NCBI RefSeq assembly: GCF_012933365.1 | Contig: NZ_JABBVZ010000035.1 | Span: 1 to 38,681, forward strand | From: Sulfobacillus harzensis | GTDB taxonomy: Bacteria > Bacillota > Sulfobacillia > Sulfobacillales > Sulfobacillaceae | Direction: 5' to 3' | DNA: 38,681 nucleotides | Shown here: in pieces, positions 18,085 through 24,482 of the stretch | Numbering within the stretch: the stretch's first letter is position 1 | How the letters are laid out: each line of letters starts with the position of its first letter | Translations under genes and position numbers: made by a program | Notes under the pieces: model-generated | Told to the model about the DNA's origin: nothing | Database searches by the model: none | What the model saw: the letters and a program-made list of their open reading frames with translations, nothing else

Positions 18085-18591
18085 TTATTAGCGTGTGCCC
18101 CTTTCTCTCTGTTAGTTTGGGCATTCGCGGCTCATCGTGCAGCCACGGAAGCTGCTCGTACTTCAGAGCATTAGACTGTTACTTCAGGGTCGAGGCTTGG
18201 GGTTTTTGGCCCGCGTCGTATTGCCGGTTCCACTCGGCCAGTGCAAGTTCAGGACGAACCGCGCAGTGCCGACGGCTTGCTTAAAGAACCGGATCGGATC
18301 CGTCGTCGGATCCAACTGGATTTTGTGCGCTAATGTAGCATGGACGGCCTCTTTTAAGCTCTTGCGATAGTTCCGCAACCCGTACAACCGCGCGGAAAAC
18401 ACCTGCGTAATGGTGAGTAAATCTTGGACCAACTCCTGTTCGGGAGATAAGTGCTCTTGATTGAGCACTAAAATCTCACAACCGTGTTGCTGGCAGAATC
18501 GCTCGAATCGCTCGAACCACTCATAACCAAATCAAGTCGACCGGTCTTTATGGGCCAGCATCACCGTACCGACTTCTTCCCGCGGCAATTC
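18085..18591 (-). mobile_element. IS607-family remnant: end of TnpA resolvase plus start of TnpB
   Basis: From about 18591 the minus strand encodes the C-terminal part of an IS607-type serine recombinase: PREEVGTVMLAHKDRS, an in-frame TGA near 18532, then FGYEWFERFERFCQQHGCEI, QELVQDLLTITQVFSARLYG and NYRKSLKEAV. From about 18342 it reads as the TnpB N-terminus (HKIQLDPTTDPIRFFKQAVG, TARFVLN). A frameshift near 18245 leads to LALAEWNRQYDAGQKPQAST, a TAA at 18179-18181 follows, and the same frame then gives QSNALKYEQLPWLHDEPRM. The catalytic serine of TnpA and the whole RuvC part of TnpB are missing. The fragment is dead and marks an old insertion. Confidence 0.8.
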
Positions 18592-18686
18592 CGGAGGCGC
18601 GGTTAGAGAGAGGGCCGGCCGTGAATCCGACACGTACCAGCCCTTTGTTCCAACATGGACCGCTGTATCCGATGCCATCTCGGCAG

Positions 18687-19115
18687 TTAGAGAATGTTCT
18701 CCAACAAGGCTAACCAAATACGGATATGCCCGAACTCGTCGCCCATGATGGTCATCAACAGATACCGAATTTCGCGAGTGGGCGCGATCGATGCCAAATG
18801 AGCGTAGCGCGCGACGGCATGGGTTTCGCCCACAATCGCCATTCGAATGTCCTCGACATAGCCCGTGTTGGCCGGAGGTTGAACCGGCGGTGCGCCCTTG
18901 GCGTCAGGATTTAATTGATGGAGCAGCGCTGCCTGGGTCCGTGCATGGGCGGATTCGTCCCCCACAATGCTGGTGATGATTTTGCGGGAGATATCATCCG
19001 GGCTCTCGTTGGCAATGTTGGCATAAAACTCGACGTCCGAGAGCTCATCCTGGAGAGACTCCTCAATTTGTTCAACAAAGCAACGAAGGTCATCCTTACG
19101 ATCGGTCTCTGACAA
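18687..19115 (-). CDS. Ferritin-like di-iron protein
   Basis: A 142-residue protein from TTG 19115, which follows a G-rich AAGGGGGG stretch; the longer upstream frame has no domain character. Two internal repeats each carry an E-x6-Y and DExxH set: DELSDVEFYANIA with VGDESAHARTQ, and GETHAVARYAHLA with MGDEFGHIRIW. These are the four-helix di-iron ligands of the rubrerythrin/ferritin-like superfamily. No rubredoxin domain is attached. Roles in peroxide detoxification or iron handling are usual for the family and would suit an acidic, iron-rich setting, but that is inference. It diverges from the DUF1348 gene. Confidence 0.82.
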   Translation of the reverse strand: MSETDRKDDLRCFVEQIEESLQDELSDVEFYANIANESPDDISRKIITSIVGDESAHARTQAALLHQLNPDAKGAPPVQPPANTGYVEDIRMAIVGETHAVARYAHLASIAPTREIRYLLMTIMGDEFGHIRIWLALLENIL

Positions 19116-19384
19116 TGTGTTGCCCCCCTTTTTCGTGATTGAGCTTACGTGCTCACCACACGGTATGCACACTGGTACATTTTGGCAACACCTGGTTGCG
19201 GAAAATGGCCCGACTGGGCAAATTACGGGATTCGGTCCGCGCGACGCGATACAACCGATTATTGGCACCGACCTCTGCCATCTGCCGGGGGACCTATTTT
19301 CGCGACCATGCCAGACGCGAATCTTGACATGGTGGTCGAGCTTCGTCATGGTAGATCCAAAAGAGCCCCTGCGAGGTGAAGAAA

Positions 19385-19867
19385 ATGAGTGCAGACGAAG
19401 CACGGCCGCCGTTTCCTCCCTTTGACGAGGAGAGTGCCCGACAGAAAGTGCGGATGGCCGAAGATGCGTGGAACACGCGCAATCCGGAAAGAGTGGCGTT
19501 AGCCTATAGCAAAGACAGCCAATGGCGAAACCGATCCGAGTTTATCCACGGTCGGGAGGAAATTATCGCGTTTTTGCGGCGCAAGTGGGCACGGGAATTG
19601 GACTATCGCCTCATTAAGAGTCTCTGGGCCTTTCACCAGGACCGCATCGCAGTCCGCTTCGCCTATGAGTAGCACGACGATTTGGGCCACTGGTACAGGT
19701 CCTACGGGAACGAGATGTGGCAATTTAATGCCCAAGGCCTAATGGTGCGCCGACATGCGTCGATTAATGACCTCTCGATTCAACAATCAGATCGCCTGTT
19801 TCATTGGCCTCTGGGTCCCCGACCGGCCGACGTGCCGGAGTTGGAGGCGTTCCCTATTCCCTTGTAA
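19385..19867 (+). pseudogene. DUF1348 (NTF2-like) protein with an in-frame TAG
   Basis: ATG 19385 follows GAGGTGA. The product reads as a typical DUF1348 protein: [54 protein letters not shown] then sits at 19670-19672, and the same frame continues as [20 protein letters not shown] and [11 protein letters not shown] to a TAA at 19865. The rebuilt length, 160 residues, is normal. In relatives the interrupted position is the Trp of the FAYEWHDD strand, so TGG to TAG by one transition explains it. Without readthrough the protein loses its second half and would not fold. NTF2-like folds bind small hydrophobic ligands; this subgroup has no firm function. Confidence 0.8.
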
Positions 19868-20088
19868 TAGTTGGGCCAGCAATCGCGAAAGATAGGACAC
19901 CGTGAACGTTGGCGACCAGGTCCCAGCCGGACACCCTGATTTTGGAACGCGAAGCACCCATTATGTGGGGGCACCCCCATACGAAACGTTTAGAGGCGCG
20001 TCCCGTTTTGCAGTCACAAAGGACGTATCCCAAAGAGACCGCGTTTCCCGCCACACTTCATGTCGAAGGCGTCCCCGCAGCGGCGCCG

Positions 20089-20808
20089 TTACAGATCGGC
20101 CGCCGCCTCCTCATCCAGCACGAAGGTGACATTGGGGTGCATTTGCAGAAAGCTCGCGGGCACCTCGGTTGAGACTTCCCCCGACAAAGCGCGTTTGACG
20201 GCCCAGGCTTTGTCACGTCCAAACGCCATGAGCACAATCGCTTTGGCCTGTAAAATCGATTGAATCCCCATGGTAATCGCTTGATCCGGCACCTGTTCCC
20301 CACTGCCAAAGAAGCGGGCGTTCGCCTGCATGGTATCTTCCGTAAGTTGAATGACATGGGTACGGGTCTTCAAGGAAATGTCCGGCTCATTGAACCCGAT
20401 GTGGCCATTACGGCCAATGCCGAGGATCTGCAAGTCAATCGGATGGGCGGCCAAAATGGCGTCATAACGGACGCATTCCGCCTCCAAATCGTCGGCGGTG
20501 CCGTCGGGTATGAATGTCCGGCCGGGGGGAATATCAATCTGACTAAACAAGTGATCCTGCATAAAGCGGTGGTAGCTTTGCGGATGAGTCCAAGGGAGTC
20601 CGACGTACTCGTCCAAATTGATGGTGGTCACGTGACTGAAGCTTAACCCTTGGCGGTGAAAGTCCACAAGTTGACGATAGAGGTTGACCGGCGTCGCCCC
20701 CGTGGCTAATCCCAACACCGGATGCGGTTCCCGCTGCAAGAGACTTTCAATAAGCGCTGCCGTATAGACTGTCGCCAAGCTGTCTGATGAGAAGCGTCGC
20801 ACCTTCAT
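20089..20808 (-). CDS. nagB: Glucosamine-6-phosphate deaminase
   Basis: A 239-residue enzyme that turns glucosamine 6-phosphate into fructose 6-phosphate and ammonia. The start ATG follows AAGGAGA. Family blocks are LGLATGATPVNLYRQL (phosphate site), TTINLDEYVGL with the catalytic Asp-Glu pair, LGIGRNGHIGFNEP with the catalytic His, and MGIQSILQAKAIVLMAFG. Length equals the short Bacillus type, without the allosteric tail of enterobacteria. It is the last gene of the GH4-MFS-nagB unit, 29 bases behind the permease gene, so amino sugar catabolism is the probable end of this pathway. Confidence 0.95.
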   Translation of the reverse strand: MKVRRFSSDSLATVYTAALIESLLQREPHPVLGLATGATPVNLYRQLVDFHRQGLSFSHVTTINLDEYVGLPWTHPQSYHRFMQDHLFSQIDIPPGRTFIPDGTADDLEAECVRYDAILAAHPIDLQILGIGRNGHIGFNEPDISLKTRTHVIQLTEDTMQANARFFGSGEQVPDQAITMGIQSILQAKAIVLMAFGRDKAWAVKRALSGEVSTEVPASFLQMHPNVTFVLDEEAAADL

Positions 20809-20837
20809 AAGTCTTCTCCTTATATTAGAGTCATCGC

Positions 20838-22058
20838 CTAGAGTCCGGCACCCACGCCGTGAGCCGCCTCATAGCGACGAATGGCCATCCGCGTAAACAG
20901 GGGCAAGGCCAACATGGCACCACTTGAAATCGCCGTCAACACAATGAAGGCTGCATCTCCGAGGGTACGCACGAAAAGCCCGCCTATTAAGATGGTGGTG
21001 CGCGACAGCGCAAAGGGGAACTCCATCCAGAGCCCAAAGCGGGTGCGCCACACCACGTCACCCTGCATGATGACGCGATAGCGTTGTCGGCCCGAGGCGC
21101 CTTGCAGATAGAGCCCGCCCACCCGCATTAACAACACCACTATTGTGCTCCAACCGTTCTTGGGCACAAGAAAGGCGAGTCCATAGCTGGCTAGAATAAG
21201 CACGATGCCCATGACCAACCACACATCCTGGGAAAAGTGGGCACGGCGATACCAGGTTAACGCCGCCAGTAAGATAAATGAGTAGCCGATGTTCAAGAGC
21301 GCTACGATCCCCACATTGTTGCTGACGGTGAAGATGTAAATCATTGAAAATAAGGTGAGAAACTGATTGACCAAACCGGTGCACATGACCACCGCCATTA
21401 CCCAGGCTGTTCCAGGCTTGGCAAAAACCTCCCGAAACCCAATCCGGCCTTGGAATAGATTCTCGGCAAGCCCTTTATGGGGAAGGCGTATCGACACGAC
21501 GAAGGCCGCCAGTACGAATACCAGCATAATGAGAAAGGACAGCCGAAAACCGGCGGCGCCGACAATCCCCGCCGAAATGAGGGGGATCGCCACCGCAATG
21601 GCTTGTCCCAGCACGGTGTTGATGGAAAAATAATCAGCATACTGTTCTGACTTTAAAAAGGTGTACATGGATGAGTTGTTGGCGGCCCAAAAGAACCCTT
21701 GCGTGAGTCCAAAGGCCATCCCGATGCCGAGTGTGAAGAGCGTCCGCCAGCCGGGCACATAGAAAAACAGTGCCAGAAAGGTCACCCCGGCAAAAATGCT
21801 GGACAACAGCATGACGAAGCGGATGTCCCGTTTGTAAAGATAATGGGAGCCGAGAAAATAGGACGCAAACAAGGCAACCGTGCCAGCCAAATTGAACAGG
21901 CTCACGGCCAGAATGGATTCACCTTGGCGCCACCAATACAGGTTGACAAAGATGGTGACAAAATTGAAGATGGCCTGCATGGACGCGTTGACAGCAATCA
22001 CCCACCAGACATCGCGGGGCAAATCGGGTACGCGTTCCCGAACCCAAACCACCGCCAT
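20838..22058 (-). CDS. MFS permease, probably for sugar or glycoside uptake
   Basis: A 406-residue protein with about 11-12 hydrophobic helices. ATG 22058 shares its first base with the stop TGA of the GH4 gene (TGATG), so translation is coupled; the TTG one codon earlier is less likely. Recognisable segments include VNASMQAIFNFVTIFVNLYW, GMAFGLTQGFFWAANNSSMY and FSINTVLGQAIAVAIPLISA. The sequence fits the Major Facilitator fold but not a named subfamily I can recognise. Coexpression with a phospho-glycosidase and nagB suggests import of an amino sugar or beta-glucoside. Direction and substrate are inferred from context. Confidence 0.8.
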   Translation of the reverse strand: MAVVWVRERVPDLPRDVWWVIAVNASMQAIFNFVTIFVNLYWWRQGESILAVSLFNLAGTVALFASYFLGSHYLYKRDIRFVMLLSSIFAGVTFLALFFYVPGWRTLFTLGIGMAFGLTQGFFWAANNSSMYTFLKSEQYADYFSINTVLGQAIAVAIPLISAGIVGAAGFRLSFLIMLVFVLAAFVVSIRLPHKGLAENLFQGRIGFREVFAKPGTAWVMAVVMCTGLVNQFLTLFSMIYIFTVSNNVGIVALLNIGYSFILLAALTWYRRAHFSQDVWLVMGIVLILASYGLAFLVPKNGWSTIVVLLMRVGGLYLQGASGRQRYRVIMQGDVVWRTRFGLWMEFPFALSRTTILIGGLFVRTLGDAAFIVLTAISSGAMLALPLFTRMAIRRYEAAHGVGAGL

Positions 22059-23368
22059 CAAGCGAAGAACCGCGGCAACAACGAGCGGTTCTGCTCCAAT
22101 ATCTGGTCCAGCATCTCCCGGGCCGTATCCCCGGACGTCACTAACGGATGCAAGGTGAGCGCTTCCAGCGCAAGGCCGTAATCGCCTCGTACGGCCGCTT
22201 CAATGGTCAACTCCTCATAGGCTTTCACCACTTGCAGAAGGCCGCGCATAGACGTCGGCACCGGCAGTTCCAATTGAATTGGATGGGCTCCAGTCGCATC
22301 GATAACCGCATTCACCTCAATTGACGCGTCAGCCGGCAAGAAGGGAAGAATATGGCCATTGCGCACGTTCACCGTCTGGACATCACGGCGATCACTATAA
22401 ATGGAGGCAATCAGTTCCACCGCCGCCAAGGAGTAATACGCGCCGCCCCGCTGCTCCAACTGCTTGGGCTTTTCCGCCAACTGGGGGTTTTGGTAGAGTT
22501 CAAACAGCTCTTGCTCAATGCGCTGCACGACTTCCCCGCGAGTCCCTTCGGTGCGCGCCTGCTGTTTTTCGTCGCGAAGCATTTCGTCGGTCATGTAGTA
22601 ATAGCGAAGATAGCTGCAAGGAATCGCTCCCAAGCTCTTCAGCAGCACCGGATTCCAATCCAATGCGGGAATGTTCTTCACCGACGCCGCGTTGTTCAGC
22701 ATGGACCACACTAGCGGCATAATGTCGGTATCGCCGACGCGAATTTTCCGAGCCCAGTTGAGGTGGTTGATGCCTACCCATTCAAAGTCCACCAATGCCC
22801 GGTCTACCCCCGCCATCTCGGCAATTTGCATTCGGGTGCCGATGGCCAGATTGCACAGCCCGATGTTCTTCACGCCCCCATATTTGAGCACCGCCTCGGT
22901 AATAATGCCGGTCGGGTTGGTAAAGTTAATCATCCAGGCGTTGGGGGCCAGATTCTGGATATCCTGCGCAATATCCAGAATAACGGGGACGGTCCGGAGC
23001 GCTTTGGCAAAGCCGCCCGCCCCGGTGGTCTCCTGCCCAAGACAGTCAAAGCCGAGCGGAATGCGCTCGTCCCGCACCCGCGCGGGCAAACGCCCCACGC
23101 GAATTTGTGTGATAACGAAGTCGGCATCGTGGATGGCCTCTTGGCGATTAAGCGTCAGATGCACCCTTATGGGTACAGCGGCCTTCTCCACCATGCGCCG
23201 CGCCAAGGCTCCAACAAGTTCGAGCTTCTGTCGTCCTTCTTCAATGTCGACTAAGTAGAGTTCTTGGATCGGAAACTCGTGATGATGGCGAATCAAGCCT
23301 TCCACCAGCTCGGGAGTGTAGCTTGACCCCCCGCCAATCACCGCCACCTTCAGCGCCGCTGTGGCCAT
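22058..23368 (-). CDS. GH4 family glycosidase, 6-phospho-beta-glucosidase type
   Basis: A 436-residue NAD- and metal-dependent glycosidase. ATG 23368 (MATAALKVAV) is chosen for its GAGGGAG site and the adjoining NAD-binding start VAVIGGGSSYTPELVEGL. Other blocks are VDIEEGRQKLELV, DADFVITQIRVG, FTNPTGIITEAVL, the metal-binding Cys in NIGLCNLAIGTRMQ, and the metal-binding His in GINHLNWARKI. The GLCN form points to the 6-phospho-beta-glucosidase branch rather than the alpha branch. GH4 enzymes act by redox elimination on phosphorylated disaccharides. No PTS gene is present here, so the origin of the phosphate group is unexplained. First gene of the operon under the 23435-23463 promoter. Confidence 0.92.
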   Translation of the reverse strand: MATAALKVAVIGGGSSYTPELVEGLIRHHHEFPIQELYLVDIEEGRQKLELVGALARRMVEKAAVPIRVHLTLNRQEAIHDADFVITQIRVGRLPARVRDERIPLGFDCLGQETTGAGGFAKALRTVPVILDIAQDIQNLAPNAWMINFTNPTGIITEAVLKYGGVKNIGLCNLAIGTRMQIAEMAGVDRALVDFEWVGINHLNWARKIRVGDTDIMPLVWSMLNNAASVKNIPALDWNPVLLKSLGAIPCSYLRYYYMTDEMLRDEKQQARTEGTRGEVVQRIEQELFELYQNPQLAEKPKQLEQRGGAYYSLAAVELIASIYSDRRDVQTVNVRNGHILPFLPADASIEVNAVIDATGAHPIQLELPVPTSMRGLLQVVKAYEELTIEAAVRGDYGLALEALTLHPLVTSGDTAREMLDQILEQNRSLLPRFFA

Positions 23369-23424
23369 CCATACCGCTCCCTCTCGCCCATCAAACAACT
23401 CTTGCGTGTCCAAACGATGAAACC

Positions 23425-23434
23425 TGTCTAGACA
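23425..23434. promoter_or_regulatory. Operator TGTCTAGACA in front of the GH4 operon
   Basis: A perfect 10-bp palindrome directly downstream of the -10 element of the minus-strand promoter, over the expected start of transcription. The same word recurs at 23639-23648. It resembles the dre site of DasR/NagR GntR-HutC regulators (TGGTCTAGACCA), with the inner TCTAGA kept. Most likely bound by the divergently encoded GntR protein as a repressor site. Confidence 0.75.
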
Positions 23435-23463
23435 TTTATATCGACGTGCTGGGATGCTGTCAA
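23435..23463 (-). promoter_or_regulatory. Sigma-A promoter of the GH4-MFS-nagB operon
   Basis: On the minus strand TTGACA (23463-23458), a 17-bp spacer and TATAAA (23440-23435) make a near-perfect vegetative promoter. The operator palindrome starts at the next base. The leader to ATG 23368 is about 60 bases. Confidence 0.85.
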
Positions 23464-23475
23464 CTCATTGGTTCG

Positions 23476-23497
23476 TGTTGCCTTGTTAAAGGCAACA
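23476..23497. repeat. 22-bp palindrome in the divergent regulatory region
   Basis: TGTTGCCTT-GTTA-AAGGCAACA is a perfect 9-bp inverted repeat with a 4-base centre, 13 bases upstream of the GH4 promoter -35. It is distinct from the TGTCTAGACA operators and does not match the usual CcpA cre word. It may be a second regulator's site. Confidence 0.55.
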
Positions 23498-23593
23498 GAA
23501 TATCGAACAAGGGAAAAAGTTCCCTTAATGCAGATCCACCTCGGCATCGCAACCCCACGATATTCGGCACTATACTCAAACCGACCTCTAAAA

Positions 23594-23623
23594 TAGACAA
23601 CCAGCAACCGATGGATGGATAAT
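23594..23623 (+). promoter_or_regulatory. Candidate promoter of the GntR gene
   Basis: TAGACA (23594-23599), an 18-bp spacer and GATAAT (23618-23623). The second TGTCTAGACA lies about 15 bases downstream of the -10, consistent with autorepression. An alternative pair (TTGGAT 23633, TATCAT 23657) would overlap the operator but leaves almost no leader. Confidence 0.5.
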
Positions 23624-23638
23624 GAGATTTGCTTGGAT

Positions 23639-23648
23639 TGTCTAGACA
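23639..23648. promoter_or_regulatory. Operator TGTCTAGACA in front of the GntR gene
   Basis: Second perfect copy of the palindrome, 36 bases before the TTG start at 23685. The flank shared with the first copy extends to TGTCTAGACATTnAT. Confidence 0.75.
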
Positions 23649-23684
23649 TTCATCCATATCATTCGGTGTGGGGAGGTGACGTGG

Positions 23685-24410
23685 TTGACGGAAAGCGACG
23701 CGCTAGTGCCCAAATATTATCGTATCCAACGGGACTTGTTGGATCGCATTCGCAACCATGATTGGCTGCCGGGTGCAGCCATCCCCTCAGAAACCGACCT
23801 TTGCAAGCAATATCAGGTGTCACGGGGCACAGTCCGACGCGCCTTGGATGAGTTGGATCGGCAAGGGCTGATTATCCGGTCGCCTGGCCGCCCCACTATT
23901 GTCAACACGCCCAAGATTCCCCTGTTGTCAAGTGGCTTTCGCACTGACATTGCCAAGAAGGGCATGGTTCCGGGTACCGAGGTGTTGACAATAGGGTATG
24001 TTAAGGCGCCGCTTCCCATCGCCGAATTGTTGGACGTGGATCAGGGCGTCCCGGTTCTCGCCATCGAGCGGGTCATCACCGCCGATGGTGTTCCGATTAT
24101 TATCGAGACCGCCCATATTGCCCGGGACACGCAGCCCATTGAAGCCCAAGAAGTCAAAAGCCGTTCGCTGTTGGAGCTTATCCCGGAAAAGTGCGGCGTG
24201 TACCTCACCCGGGCGGTCGAATCATACGAGCCCATTCGCCTGTCGGCGTCACAGGCCCGCCTTCTTCATTGCCGTGCTGGTGATTTGGCCATTCAAGACC
24301 AAGCGTTGCTGTTTGATTCCGACCAGGTGCCGCTTTACGTCTCAACCGCGGTAGTGCGGGGCGACAAGGCTCGCATTCTCACGGAAACAAGTTTTAATGT
24401 TCATCGCTAA
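23685..24410 (+). CDS. GntR/HutC-family regulator with UTRA ligand domain (NagR/DasR-like)
   Basis: A 241-residue regulator. TTG 23685 (MTESDALVPKYYRIQRDL) is preferred; GTG 23676 falls inside the GGGAGGTGA ribosome site. The winged helix reads YYRIQRDLLDRIRNHDWLPG, AIPSETDLCKQYQVSRGTVR, RALDELDRQGLIIRSPGRPT. The UTRA domain begins near residue 80 (VPVLAIERVITADGVPIIIE) and ends VPLYVSTAVVRGDKARI. NagR/YvoA/DasR relatives sense GlcN-6-P or GlcNAc-6-P and bind dre sites. The two dre-like palindromes here, one per divergent promoter, and nagB in the target operon make that role the best reading. The effector could instead be the GH4 phospho-disaccharide. Confidence 0.9.
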   Translation: MTESDALVPKYYRIQRDLLDRIRNHDWLPGAAIPSETDLCKQYQVSRGTVRRALDELDRQGLIIRSPGRPTIVNTPKIPLLSSGFRTDIAKKGMVPGTEVLTIGYVKAPLPIAELLDVDQGVPVLAIERVITADGVPIIIETAHIARDTQPIEAQEVKSRSLLELIPEKCGVYLTRAVESYEPIRLSASQARLLHCRAGDLAIQDQALLFDSDQVPLYVSTAVVRGDKARILTETSFNVHR

Positions 24411-24482
24411 TCATTTCATGGTGACCTCGCTGAACCTAACGGCGTTTATGAGATATCGACATGATTCAAAGGAGGCCGCTTT

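Noticed and set aside
19909-20172. Plus-strand frame across the 3' end of nagB
   Set aside because: It overlaps the conserved nagB C-terminus on the other strand and has no ribosome site.
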